Origin: Paraburkholderia kururiensis | GTDB taxonomy: Bacteria > Pseudomonadota > Gammaproteobacteria > Burkholderiales > Burkholderiaceae | NCBI RefSeq assembly: GCF_034424375.1 | Contig: NZ_CP139965.1 | Span: 3,286,001 to 3,350,000 of the forward strand | DNA length: 64,000 bases | Direction of reading: 5' to 3' | Shown: positions 1 through 8,144 of the stretch, piece by piece | How the letters are laid out: each line of letters starts with the position of its first letter | Numbering within the stretch: position 1 is the first letter of the stretch | Made by a program: the position numbers and the translations under genes | Notes under the pieces: model-generated | The model's database searches: none | Told to the model about the DNA's origin: nothing | The model's input: the letters and a program-made list of their open reading frames with translations, nothing else

Positions 1-1634
1 GCGTAGACGTCGCCATAGATGAGCGGCGGCTTCACGCAGCGCGAGCCGTAGCTCTGCACCCAGCCGTGGTCCGTGATCGCAAAGCCCCACAGCAGTTCGC
101 CGAAGTACTCGACCATGTCGTTACGCTCAGCTTCGCCGTGCACGAGCACATCCAGCCCGTAGCCGATCTGCTTGCCGACGGCGAAGCGGATGTGCTCGCG
201 CATCGCTTCGAGATAGTCGAGATGACCGAGCCGGCCCTCGCGGTATGCGGCACGCGCGGCGCGGATAGCCGGCGTCTGTGGAAACGAACCGATCGTCGTG
301 GTGGGCAGCAACGGCAGTCCGAAGCGGGCGCGCTGCGCCGCCGCGCGCTGGGCGTAGGGCGACGTGCGGTGCGCGTCGTTGTCCGTCAATGCCTCGGCGC
401 GGCGCTTCACGAGCGGGTTGTGAATGCGCGTCGACGTGCGTCGCGCCTGTGCTGCGGCGCGCGAGGCTTCGAATTCGGCGGCCACGGTAGCCGGGCCGCG
501 TTGTAGCGCGGTCGCGAGCACCGCCACTTCCCGCGCTTTTTGCGTGGCGAACGCGAGCCAGTCACGCAGTTCGGGGTCGAGCTTCGTCTCGCTGGCGAGG
601 TCTACCGGCACATGAAGCAGCGAGCAACTCGTGCCGACCCAAAGCGCTTCGCCCCGTGCTTCGTGCACGGCCGCGAGTCGCGCGAACGACGCGTCCAGAT
701 CGTTGCGCCAGACGTTGCGTCCATCCACGATGCCGCACGATAGCACCTTGCCGGCCGGCCAGGCGCGAACGAATGCGTCGAGCTGCGCCGGCGCGCGAAC
801 GAGGTCGATGTGCAGACCATCGACGGGCAACGACGTCAGCAGCCCGGCATGTTCGCTCACGTCGCCGAAGCAGGTGGCAAGCAGAAGCCTGGGCGTTTGC
901 CCGCGGCCTTCAGTGCCTTCGGCGCCTCCCGTGCTTTCCAGCGCCAATGTCGCGTACGCCTCGCGGGCCGCGGCAAGCCACGCCGGCGGCAGATCGAGCG
1001 CGAACAGCGGCTCGTCCATCTGCACCCACTCGACGCCTTGTTCCGCAAGCCGCTCAAGTACGCGCCGGTAGGCGGCCAGCAGGCTGGGCAGCAATGCCAG
1101 ACGGTCCGCGAGCCCGTCGCGCGCCTTGCCGAGCCACAACAGCGTGAGCGGGCCGACCAGCGCCACCTTCACACGATGCCCGGCTGCCTGCGCCTCGGCC
1201 ACTTCGTCGAAGAGCCAGTTCACACCGTCGCCGAAGGTCGTGGCGGGCGAATATTCGGGCACGAGGTAGTGGTAATTGGTATCGAACCACTTGGTCATCT
1301 CCATGGCCGGCTGGTCGGCGTTGCCGCGGGCGAGCGCAAAGTACTGCGCAAGCGTGAGCTCGTGCGCTGCGAAGCCGAAGCGCTGCGGAGGCCCGCCAAC
1401 CAGGGCGAGCGTGCTCAAGACGTGGTCGTAGAAGGCGAAGTCGCCGACCGTGACGTAATCGAGGCCGGCGTCGCGCTGCGCGCGCCAGTTCGCGAGACGC
1501 AGCGCGCGGCCCGTCTCGATAAGGTCGTGTTCGGCTGCAGGCGTCATGCCGGCGCGCCAGTAGGCCTCGAGCGCGAATTTCAATTCACGGTGCGCGCCGA
1601 TGCGCGGAAAACCCAGGACGTGTGCGGTACTCAT
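1..1634 (-). CDS. metE: MetE, cobalamin-independent methionine synthase (partial, C-terminus off the window)
   Basis: Transfers the methyl group of 5-methyltetrahydropteroyltri-L-glutamate to homocysteine in the last step of methionine synthesis, in the cytoplasm. Translation of the minus strand starts MSTAHVLGFPRIGAHRELK, the typical MetE N-terminus, after a GGAGGAG ribosome site. It stays open for 544 codons to the window edge. The second barrel opens near residue 441 with TTTIGSFPQT. The family is about 750-765 residues, so roughly 210 C-terminal residues, including the zinc-binding His and two Cys, lie outside. It is divergent from metR, its usual activator with homocysteine as co-inducer. 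The family call is firm; zinc-site integrity cannot be judged. Confidence 0.95.
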   Translation of the reverse strand, partial: MSTAHVLGFPRIGAHRELKFALEAYWRAGMTPAAEHDLIETGRALRLANWRAQRDAGLDYVTVGDFAFYDHVLSTLALVGGPPQRFGFAAHELTLAQYFALARGNADQPAMEMTKWFDTNYHYLVPEYSPATTFGDGVNWLFDEVAEAQAAGHRVKVALVGPLTLLWLGKARDGLADRLALLPSLLAAYRRVLERLAEQGVEWVQMDEPLFALDLPPAWLAAAREAYATLALESTGGAEGTEGRGQTPRLLLATCFGDVSEHAGLLTSLPVDGLHIDLVRAPAQLDAFVRAWPAGKVLSCGIVDGRNVWRNDLDASFARLAAVHEARGEALWVGTSCSLLHVPVDLASETKLDPELRDWLAFATQKAREVAVLATALQRGPATVAAEFEASRAAAQARRTSTRIHNPLVKRRAEALTDNDAHRTSPYAQRAAAQRARFGLPLLPTTTIGSFPQTPAIRAARAAYREGRLGHLDYLEAMREHIRFAVGKQIGYGLDVLVHGEAERNDMVEYFGELLWGFAITDHGWVQSYGSRCVKPPLIYGDVY

Positions 1635-1757
1635 CTGCTCCTCCAGGAAGGAAGGGCAGTATCGAGTTCATCGAATCATTATTCAAACGAAAGTTTTTTC
1701 GGTTTATCATTAATTTTTTTCAACTTGCGCGCGGCGAGGCTGCCGTGGCCTCCGTTC
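1635..1757. promoter_or_regulatory. metE-metR divergent control region with two palindromes
   Basis: This AT-rich 123-bp gap must carry both promoters. It contains two inverted repeats with 4-bp centres: CGAATCATTATTCA at 1672-1685 (GAAT/ATTC) and CGAAAGTTTTTTCG at 1688-1701 (CGAAA/TTTCG). The classical MetR site is TGAA-N5-TTCA; these resemble it but do not match exactly. Their position between the genes makes them the best MetR operator candidates. No cobalamin or SAM riboswitch fold is apparent. Confidence 0.45.
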
Positions 1758-2690
1758 ATGATTCGCTCTCCGCTCGAATTCCGGCATCTGCAAACGCTGC
1801 TCGCGCTACGCGATACCGGCAATCTCTCGCGGGCCGCACAGTTTCTGTGTCTCACGCAGTCGGCGCTTTCGCATCAGTTGAAGGCGCTCGAAGGACACTT
1901 CGGGCTGCCGCTCTTCGTGCGCAAATCGACACCGCTCACCTTCACGCCTGCCGGCAAGCGCCTGCTGGCCCTGGCGGAGGCCACGGTGCCCGCCGTCGAG
2001 GAAGCCGAGCGCGACATCGCCCGGCTCGCCGACGGCGCGGGCGGCTCGCTGCGCATTGCGGTGGAGTGCCACACGTGCTTCGACTGGCTCATGCCGGCCA
2101 TGGACGCCTTCCGCGTGCGCTGGCCGGAAGTGGAGCTCGACATCGTCTCCGGTTTTCATGCGGACCCCGTCGGCCTGCTGCATCAGGACCGCGCGGATCT
2201 CGCCATCGTGGCGCAGGCGGAGCCCGAGGAAGGCGTCGTGCATCACCCGCTGTTTCGCTTCCAGATCGTGGGTCTCGTCGCCAACGACCACGCGCTCGCC
2301 ACGAAAGACGCGCTCGTGGCCGACGATTTCCGCGACGAGACCGTCATCACCTACCCCGTCGCCGACGACATGCTGGACATCGTGCGGCAGGTGCTCAAAC
2401 CGGCCGGCATCGAGCCGAAGCGGCGCACATCAGAGCTCACGGTAGCCATCCTCCAGCTGGTGGCCAGCCGGCGAGGCATCGCGGCATTGCCGCTGTGGGC
2501 GGTGGCCGCGTACCTGGACAAACGCTATGTGACGTCGCGGCCGGTACTGACCGCAGCCGACACGCCGCTAACGGGCGAGCTGTACGCGGCAACGTTGCCC
2601 GCGTTTTCGAAACGCCCGTATGCGGCCGACTTCGTCGCAATCATGCGCGAAACCAGCCTCGTCAATCTCGCGCAGATCGAGTTGCTGTAG
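1758..2690 (+). CDS. metR: MetR, LysR-family regulator of methionine genes
   Basis: LysR-type transcription factor expected to activate metE, and often metH or metF, in response to homocysteine. The 310-residue length fits MetR (E. coli about 317). A winged helix-turn-helix lies at about residues 20-40 (NLSRAAQFLCLTQSALSHQL), followed by the LysR linker helix and a periplasmic-binding-like effector domain from about residue 90. I chose the ATG at 1758, giving MIRSPLEFRHLQTL, because the family starts this way; the open frame runs much further upstream, antisense to metE, without sense. Divergence from metE is the diagnostic context. Confidence 0.93.
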   Translation: MIRSPLEFRHLQTLLALRDTGNLSRAAQFLCLTQSALSHQLKALEGHFGLPLFVRKSTPLTFTPAGKRLLALAEATVPAVEEAERDIARLADGAGGSLRIAVECHTCFDWLMPAMDAFRVRWPEVELDIVSGFHADPVGLLHQDRADLAIVAQAEPEEGVVHHPLFRFQIVGLVANDHALATKDALVADDFRDETVITYPVADDMLDIVRQVLKPAGIEPKRRTSELTVAILQLVASRRGIAALPLWAVAAYLDKRYVTSRPVLTAADTPLTGELYAATLPAFSKRPYAADFVAIMRETSLVNLAQIELL

Positions 2691-2798
2691 CGGCCAGCGC
2701 CGCGGCTTCGGCGCCGCCGCAAGCGAAAGAAGTGCAAAGCCCGGCGGAGGCGAGCGGTTAGAATTCGGGGTATTCACTGGCATCCCCGGAGCACAGCA

Positions 2799-3815
2799 AT
2801 GTCCTTGCAACGTCGTACCACTCTCACGAAGTACCTGATCGAGCAGCAGCGCGAGAACAACAACCTGCCCGCCGACCTGCGCCTGCTGATTGAAGTTGTC
2901 GCGCGCGCCTGCAAGGCGATCAGCTATCACGTCAGTAAAGGCGCGCTGGGCGACGCGCTCGGCTCGGCCGGCAGCGAGAACGTGCAGGGCGAGGTGCAGA
3001 AGAAGCTCGACATCCTCTCCAACGAAATCCTGCTCGACGCCAATGAATGGGGCGGCAACCTGGCCGCGATGGCGTCCGAGGAAATGGAGACGTTCTTCCC
3101 GATTCCGGCCAACTATCCGAAGGGCGAGTACCTGCTCGTGTTCGATCCGCTCGACGGGTCGTCGAACATCGATGTGAACGTGTCGATCGGCACGATCTTC
3201 TCCGTGCTGCGCTGTCCCGACGGTCAGCAGGCCACGGAACAGTCGTTCCTCCAGCCCGGTACTCACCAGGTTGCCGCGGGCTACGCCGTGTATGGTCCGC
3301 AGACCGTGCTAGTGCTTACCACGGGCAACGGCGTGAACTGCTTCACGCTGGACCGCGAGCTCGGTTCGTGGGTGCTGACGCAAAGCGACATGCGTATTCC
3401 CGTGGAAACGCGCGAATACGCGATCAACGCATCGAACGCGCGCCATTGGTACGAGCCGGTGCAGCGCTACATCGGCGAGTTGAACGCGGGCAGCGAAGGC
3501 CCGCGCCAGCAGGACTTCAACATGCGCTGGATTGCGTCGATGGTGTCCGACGTGCATCGCATCCTGAACCGCGGCGGCGTCTTCATGTACCCAGCGGACA
3601 AGCGCACGCCTGACCGCCCCGGCAAGCTGCGCCTGATGTATGAAGCGAACCCGATGGCGTTCATCGTCGAGCAGGCCGGCGGGGCGGCGACCAACGGCGA
3701 ACAGCGCATTCTCGACATCCAGCCGAAGAGCCTGCACGAACGCGTGGCGGTGTTCCTCGGGTCGAAGAACGAAGTGGATCGCGTGACGCGCTATCACCTC
3801 GAAGCAAAAAAGTGA
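2799..3815 (+). CDS. fbp: Fructose-1,6-bisphosphatase, class 1
   Basis: Hydrolyses fructose 1,6-bisphosphate to fructose 6-phosphate and phosphate in gluconeogenesis, in the cytoplasm with Mg2+. The protein has 338 residues, the usual class I length. The metal-binding signature FDPLDGSSNIDVN is at about residues 114-126 and a preceding acidic SEEME at about 93-97. Substrate-loop sequences (YPADKRTPDRPGKLRLMYE) and the C-terminal EQAGGAATNG are present. It lies 108 bp after metR in the same direction and probably has its own promoter there. Nothing is unusual. Confidence 0.97.
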   Translation: MSLQRRTTLTKYLIEQQRENNNLPADLRLLIEVVARACKAISYHVSKGALGDALGSAGSENVQGEVQKKLDILSNEILLDANEWGGNLAAMASEEMETFFPIPANYPKGEYLLVFDPLDGSSNIDVNVSIGTIFSVLRCPDGQQATEQSFLQPGTHQVAAGYAVYGPQTVLVLTTGNGVNCFTLDRELGSWVLTQSDMRIPVETREYAINASNARHWYEPVQRYIGELNAGSEGPRQQDFNMRWIASMVSDVHRILNRGGVFMYPADKRTPDRPGKLRLMYEANPMAFIVEQAGGAATNGEQRILDIQPKSLHERVAVFLGSKNEVDRVTRYHLEAKK

Positions 3816-3824
3816 GCAAGGGTC

Positions 3825-3854
3825 TTGCCAAGCTGATCAAGAAGTCCCTATAAT
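3825..3854 (+). promoter_or_regulatory. Sigma-70 promoter of tRNA-Thr
   Basis: TTGCCA at 3825-3830 and a perfect TATAAT at 3849-3854, 18 bp apart. The -35 box sits just past the fbp stop codon. The start point would be about 9 bp before the mature tRNA. Confidence 0.8.
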
Positions 3855-3869
3855 CGCGGTTCTCCTGAT

Positions 3870-3945
3870 GCCGGAATAGCTCAGACGGTAGAGCAGCGCA
3901 TTCGTAATGCGAAGGTCGGGGGTTCGATTCCTCTTTCCGGCACCA
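3870..3945 (+). tRNA. tRNA-Thr (anticodon CGU)
   Basis: 76-nt cloverleaf with acceptor arms GCCGGAA/TTCCGGC, TTCGATT T-loop, anticodon CGT in the loop TTCGTAA, and CCA encoded in the gene. It reads ACG codons, which are common in this GC-rich genome. The anticodon arm matches the E. coli tRNA-Thr(CGU) pattern as I remember it. Confidence 0.97.
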
Positions 3946-3958
3946 AGCATCATTCGAG

Positions 3959-3998
3959 AAACCCGCATCGTCGAAAGGCCATGCGGGTTTTTCATTTT
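3959..3998 (+). terminator. Intrinsic terminator after tRNA-Thr
   Basis: Stem AACCCGCAT (3960-3968) pairs with ATGCGGGTT (3981-3989), followed by a T-rich tail. It ends the monocistronic tRNA unit. Confidence 0.85.
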
Positions 3999-4640
3999 GG
4001 GCGCTCGCCCGGCGCCTCGCGCTCGTTTCTGCGGGGCGCCTGCGCCGAAGCCTCCTCTCGAGAAGCGTGTCCGGGCCGGTCGCGTAATGTCGCCCGCTTC
4101 GCCTACCGTCACACCATGCCCGCTGTCGAAAACGGTTCCTTCGCCGCTTACGCACCTCCTGGCCGTAATACGCGACTTATCTCTAGCGAAATGATTTAAA
4201 CCGGCTTTAACGAACGGGCGTGATAAACGCGCATGCCGCTCGCGTATTGATTCCCGCCCGCCTGCGGAAAAGACCGTTTCCGCCGCCAAGGTCAACGCAA
4301 CGTGGGGATTAGTCGTTGAGAAAGAGCGGCTCGCTGAAGAGCCCGATAGCACGGCCAGCGACGGGGACGCAGCGGCAAAATGCCAGCGCGGGAGACAGTC
4401 CGGAAGAATCGACCGACAAGGTCACCACGCACCGGGAGTAAATGCCGGGTACCGAACAGTAGCGACGAACGGTACGTGCTGAATTAGCGCCAACCGGAAA
4501 ATTTTATTCCCAATTCTTTAAATACTGCTGTCTTGTGCCGTTAAAGCAACAAAAGCGCAGCCACAAGCATTGCGCCATGCCAGGTCACTGGCACAAACGA
4601 AGAGCCGAGGCTGATAATCGGCCTACACAGGAGAAAGATC
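3999..4640. other. Gene-free stretch, nothing recognised
   Basis: About 640 bp between the tRNA terminator and a small gene. Open frames here are antisense to the tRNA or lack coding character. The AT-rich part (about 4495-4530) may carry the promoter of the small gene at 4641. I see no tRNA fold, transposase remnant or clear repeat. Confidence 0.5.
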
Positions 4641-4790
4641 ATGGATGCCAAACCGCCGACGATTCCGACCCCGGACAAGGTGTTCAGCCCGGATCCGGAG
4701 CCCGCGGGCGTCGAGTTCCTCGGGGCCGAGTTGCCTGAACACGTGCGCGCCTTTTTCGAAGAGCAACGCAAGGCGCACGAGCCCAAATGA
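4641..4790 (+). CDS. Small hypothetical protein (49 aa)
   Basis: A short frame starting MDAKPPTIPTPDKVFSPDPE and ending EEQRKAHEPK. An AGGAGA ribosome site lies 5-10 bases before the ATG. The product is acidic and proline-rich at the N-terminus with a short charged helix at the C-terminus (PEHVRAFFEEQRKAHE). There is no signal peptide or membrane segment. I do not recognise the family. The strong ribosome site and coding-like third positions make it a credible gene. Confidence 0.6.
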   Translation: MDAKPPTIPTPDKVFSPDPEPAGVEFLGAELPEHVRAFFEEQRKAHEPK

Positions 4791-5040
4791 AGCGACGGCC
4801 AAAGGCCATTGCGCTCGCTGCCGTACCGACGGTACGGCGGCCGTCCACGCGCGCCAATCACCCATCGCCGGGCGGGCCCCGCACAGACTAGGCTCATTCG
4901 ACTGACGGCTACGCTTTTGCAGGGGCCGGCGCCCTCCTGCATCGCCTCGCATAGAGCAGGTTGCCGCCTTCGCCGATACCTCGGCGGTACATCGTCTATC
5001 CTGCGCTTTTCCTGCTCCGGCCCGCTACGGCCTTCTCCCG

Positions 5041-5637
5041 ATGACGTTCTCCTTTCGCCTCGCCGCGTCTTCCGTCGTGGTCGCGCTCATCACGACATTG
5101 GCTCTGCCCCGCACTGCCCACGCCGACGGTGACGATACAGCTCTTACCAACCTGATTGCTCTCGCCTCCGAGCGGCTGTCGCTTGCCGAACCGGTGGCGC
5201 GGTGGAAATGGGCTCACCACCAATCGATCACTGATGCACCGCGCGAAGCCGCCCTGCTCGCCGACGTCGAAAAACGCGCGACCGCCGCAAACGCCGATCC
5301 GGCCTACGCACGCGCGTTCTTTCAGGATCAGATCGAAGCCAGCAAGATCGTGCAGAACGCATTGTTCGAGAACTGGCGGACGACGCGCCCACCCGAAGGT
5401 CCAGCCCCGGATCTGGCAACGAGTACGCGCCCCCGGCTCGATCAGCTGACGCAGTCGCTCATCGCCGGCCTGGCACGGGTACAGCCGGTGCGAAACGCGT
5501 CGGATTGTCCGACCCGCGTCGCCCGCGGCATCGCCAACTGGAAGTCGCTCACGCGGTACGACGCCGCGCGCGCCGAAGCGCTGACGAAGGCGCTTGAGCA
5601 TGTGTGCGCCTCGGGTGGCGTAGGCGGCGTAGCCTGA
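5041..5637 (+). CDS. Secreted chorismate mutase, AroQ-gamma type
   Basis: Converts chorismate to prephenate; the gamma subclass is exported to the periplasm. The 198-residue protein begins with a cleavable signal (about residues 1-29, ending TAHA-D). The AroQ helical core follows: LIALASERLSLAEPVARWKWAH at about 38-59 with its Arg and Lys, then the acidic/Gln segment FFQDQIEASKIVQ at about 100-112. A C-terminal helical domain carries two Cys that could form a disulfide, as in the exported enzymes. The gene stands alone. Its cellular job in bacteria with this periplasmic enzyme is unclear. Confidence 0.85.
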   Translation: MTFSFRLAASSVVVALITTLALPRTAHADGDDTALTNLIALASERLSLAEPVARWKWAHHQSITDAPREAALLADVEKRATAANADPAYARAFFQDQIEASKIVQNALFENWRTTRPPEGPAPDLATSTRPRLDQLTQSLIAGLARVQPVRNASDCPTRVARGIANWKSLTRYDAARAEALTKALEHVCASGGVGGVA

Positions 5638-5653
5638 CGTCCGGTCAGACGGT

Positions 5654-6814
5654 TCAGACAGCCGCGCCTGCCGGTTCGCCCGCCATCGTGAGGCCCGTCA
5701 GCGGGAGCGCGCGCAGCCCACGAGCGAGGTGCGTCTGGAGAATACGGTAGGTGGGAAGCTCGAACGCGCCTGGAGCGGTTGCCACGGCCAGTGCGGCGGC
5801 CTCGTCCAGCGAAGCCGCATGGCCGATGTAGCGCCAACGGTCGACCACGTGGAAGGCGCGCACATCGCCTGGCACGTCGTGCTCTTCGAACGCCACTGGG
5901 GTGCCGAACGGCCAGGGCGGGTCGACGGGATCGTGTTTTGAAACGCGCGGCACGCGATTGAATGCGGGCCGCAGGCGAGCAATCCACTGAGCCTCGAGCA
6001 GCAGCGCACCGAGTTCGCCGCCGGTTGCGCGCCACTCGACGCGGCGCACCTGCTGCGCCATGCGCAGCTCGCGGGACGAACGTCGCTCGCCGGAAAGATG
6101 GGCGCGAATACGCTGACGCACTCGCACACTGCGCCCGACGTACAGCGGCTCACCCGCTTCGCCATAGAACACGTACGCCCCGCACCCGGCCGGGGCACTC
6201 TCGATCAGGTCATCGGTAATGTCGCCGGCGAGCCGGTACCGGCGCATGGTGCGGTCGATCTGCTGCCGCAGGGTATCCGTCGGCACGAGCGCATGAAGGC
6301 GCCCCCAGAACTGCCACAGAAGATCGGCGTCGGCGAGCGCGCGATGCCGATCTGCCGGCACAAGCGCGTGCCGCTCGACGAGCGCGTCGAGCCCATGACG
6401 CTTTTCGGCCGGAAACAGAGCACGCGAGAGGCGAACCGTGCAAAGAACGTCGGGATTGAACGCCAGACCCGCGCGCTGAAACTCAGCACGCAGAAATCCG
6501 CGATCGAAATTGGCGTTGTGGGCGACGAACAGCTTGCCGGCGAGCCGCTCGAAGAGCGACGGCGCGATCTGCTCGAAAGTAGGTGCGCCGCGCACCATGG
6601 CGTCGCTGATGCCCGTGAGTTGCTGAATGAACGCCGGGATGGGTCGACGGGGATCGACGAGCGTGCTCCAGCGCGCCACACCCTCTGGTCCGACTTCGAC
6701 TACGCCGACCTCGGTGATGCGATCGACCCCGACCGATCCCCCGGTTGTCTCGAGGTCGACAAAAACGATTGGCAGATCGGTGACGGGAACGGAGGGCGAA
6801 AAGGTTTCGGACAT
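5654..6814 (-). CDS. DnaQ-like 3'-5' exonuclease fused to a GIY-YIG nuclease
   Basis: A 386-residue fusion predicted to degrade or nick nucleic acid in the cytoplasm. The DEDDh exonuclease domain (about 15-180) shows VDLETTGG (Exo I), HNANFDRGFL (Exo II) and HRALADADLLW (Exo III). A GIY-YIG domain of the UvrC/Cho type follows (about 208-285) with GAYVFYG, YVGRS..VRQRIRAHL and the catalytic Glu in LLLEAQWIARLRPAFN. The C-terminal 90 residues resemble tails of similar fusions. The order matches epsilon-like/UvrC-like fusions known in proteobacteria, with a proposed repair role. It is a single gene, convergent with the chorismate mutase gene. Confidence 0.85.
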   Translation of the reverse strand: MSETFSPSVPVTDLPIVFVDLETTGGSVGVDRITEVGVVEVGPEGVARWSTLVDPRRPIPAFIQQLTGISDAMVRGAPTFEQIAPSLFERLAGKLFVAHNANFDRGFLRAEFQRAGLAFNPDVLCTVRLSRALFPAEKRHGLDALVERHALVPADRHRALADADLLWQFWGRLHALVPTDTLRQQIDRTMRRYRLAGDITDDLIESAPAGCGAYVFYGEAGEPLYVGRSVRVRQRIRAHLSGERRSSRELRMAQQVRRVEWRATGGELGALLLEAQWIARLRPAFNRVPRVSKHDPVDPPWPFGTPVAFEEHDVPGDVRAFHVVDRWRYIGHAASLDEAAALAVATAPGAFELPTYRILQTHLARGLRALPLTGLTMAGEPAGAAV

Positions 6815-7138
6815 GGGCGAACGTTACAGGGCAAGCGCGGTGTGGGGCAAAGTATGCACCAGTTCGCGCTGCGGCATAACGAAGCCAGAAGGAGACGCTG
6901 GTATTCTATGTACCGTCTGGAACACTTTTTATTGGAGGCAGGTTCTGATATCGAGCAATAAAGCAATGCCTTCACCAATACGTCTCGCACACAATTCTGG
7001 ACAGTCGTAACGCAACCACATTAGGCCGGCCAGCGATACTGACACCAACGAGCGAGATTATCTCGGGGTTAACCCGGTCATTTAAGCAACAAGCGGATGA
7101 CAATCGACATCAGATTGAACTCGGCATTACTGTCAAGC
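6815..7138. other. Intergenic region, no gene seen
   Basis: The exonuclease-fusion promoter must lie here. A GGGTTAACCC palindrome (about 7065-7075) could be an operator. No open frame has a credible ribosome site, and no RNA fold is evident. Confidence 0.4.
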
Positions 7139-7174
7139 GGAAAAATAAAAAGCCCCGGTTGGAAGGCCGGGGCT
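7139..7174 (-). terminator. Intrinsic terminator of the cold shock gene
   Basis: Read on the minus strand, AGCCCCGG (7167-7174) pairs with CCGGGGCT (7151-7158) and is followed by a T-rich tract (7137-7150). It lies 32 bases after the cold shock stop codon. Confidence 0.88.
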
Positions 7175-7205
7175 CGACGCTCTGGCGCCACAGGGGCGCA
7201 CCGAC

Positions 7206-7409
7206 TTACAGCGGCTGGATGTTCGCCGCCTGTTTGCCCTTCGGGCCGACCTTCACGTCGAACGAGACGCGCTGGTTCTCCTTCAGCGACTTGAAGCCGT
7301 CTGCGCGAATCTCCGAAAAGTGCGCGAACAGATCTTCACCGCCTGCGTCCGACGTGATGAAGCCAAACCCCTTAGCATCGTTGAACCATTTGACGATACC
7401 GGTTTCCAT
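7206..7409 (-). CDS. cspA: Cold shock protein (CspA family)
   Basis: A 67-residue single-stranded nucleic-acid-binding protein, expected to act as an RNA chaperone in cold shock or general growth. RNP1 (KGFGFI, residues 13-18) and RNP2 (LFAHF, 27-31) are intact, and the fold is full length. GAGGG sits about 9 bases before the ATG. The gene is monocistronic, with a strong terminator after it and a long AT-rich leader before it. The symbol is generic: several paralogues usually exist in these genomes. Confidence 0.95.
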   Translation of the reverse strand: METGIVKWFNDAKGFGFITSDAGGEDLFAHFSEIRADGFKSLKENQRVSFDVKVGPKGKQAANIQPL

Positions 7410-7738
7410 GTTGCAGTTTCCCTCAAAATTAAAAAAAGCGGGCTAAGCCCATACGCCGAAAAACGAAGCGGTATTCCGTCATCGCGGAAGAATATGGTGA
7501 ATTTTCCATCGACCAGGTCGCACGTCGAAAATCAGCCATGCTTTTATAAGGGCGGCCCAATGAGGCGTCAAGAGAATTTTTGATAGCGAGTTCGTTTCGG
7601 ACAGAATGGAGCTGTCATGCATAAAGCGCGAGCGGAAAAACTACCATTCGCCACGCCGCACCCCGCGAAATCCGTATTAACTACGCAGCCCCTGCGCAGA
7701 TAAGGAAATAATTACCTGAATGTAACAAAACATGTCAA
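7410..7738 (-). promoter_or_regulatory. Long leader and candidate promoter of the cold shock gene
   Basis: About 330 bp with no gene precede the cold shock ATG. On the minus strand TTGACA (7738-7733) is followed 18 bp later by TAATTA (7714-7709), a reasonable sigma-70 promoter. That would give a leader of about 290 nt, rich in A/T and short inverted repeats. Long structured leaders are the usual post-transcriptional thermosensor of cspA genes. The promoter choice is tentative. Confidence 0.4.
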
Positions 7739-7818
7739 TCGTAAGTGTTTCCACCGGTTGTCGCCCGGCAGTCCTCATCTCACCATGGAAGCCATTGATC
7801 AGCCTTTCGGAGAAGGCC

Positions 7819-8034
7819 ATGCTATTGCGCAAACTCCTTCATCTCGCCGCGTCGTTTATAGGTCCCGTCACACCCACCACGTCGCCTTCAGGATCGCTGG
7901 ACTCCACGTGGCATGGCGATCACTGGCAGAACCTGCTGTCAGCGCCTATGGACGCTCGCCACTACGTAATGGAGGATTGGAGCGTTGTCGCCGCGTTTCA
8001 GCCCGAGCCGACCGGAGGGCTGCCGCGGCAATAG
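7819..8034 (+). CDS. Small hypothetical protein (71 aa)
   Basis: The ATG at 7819 follows a GGAGAAGG ribosome site. The product starts MLLRKLLHLAASFIGPVTPT and ends PEPTGGLPRQ, with a weakly hydrophobic N-terminus and a Trp-containing polar remainder. It lies between the cold shock leader and a candidate small RNA. I recognise no family. The ribosome site is the main support. Confidence 0.4.
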   Translation: MLLRKLLHLAASFIGPVTPTTSPSGSLDSTWHGDHWQNLLSAPMDARHYVMEDWSVVAAFQPEPTGGLPRQ

Positions 8035-8062
8035 GGCCGGCCGCTTTGGTCAGAGTGCAGGC

Positions 8063-8144
8063 AAAAAAAAGCGCGGCAGAAGCCGCGCTGACAAAGGTTT
8101 GGAGATCTTTTTCGTCAACGAAAAAGTCTGCTTCGAAAAGCAGT
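8063..8144 (-). ncRNA. Candidate small RNA with three hairpins and intrinsic terminator
   Basis: On the minus strand a -10 box TATACT (8156-8151) is followed by three hairpins. The first is CTGCTT-TTCG-AAGCAG (8143-8128) with a TTCG tetraloop. The second is CTTTTTCGT/ACGAAAAAG (8126-8107). After a single-stranded stretch with CTCCAAACC, the third is the terminator AGCGCGGC/GCCGCGCT (8089-8070) plus seven or eight T. The predicted start (about 8144) falls exactly at the first stem, giving an RNA of about 82 nt. The exposed CUCC could pair with Shine-Dalgarno sequences. The -35 box is weak. It diverges from the porin gene. Confidence 0.65.

Noticed and set aside
810..1757. Long in-frame extension upstream of metR
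   Set aside because: It is antisense to metE; the natural LysR N-terminus begins at 1758.
1635..1757. Cobalamin or SAM riboswitch ahead of metE
   Set aside because: The gap is too short and has no matching conserved boxes.
3837..4352. 171-codon minus-strand frame containing GAGKRNRTPDLRITNALLYR
   Set aside because: This is the reverse complement of tRNA-Thr translated, a frequent database artefact. The rest lacks coding character.
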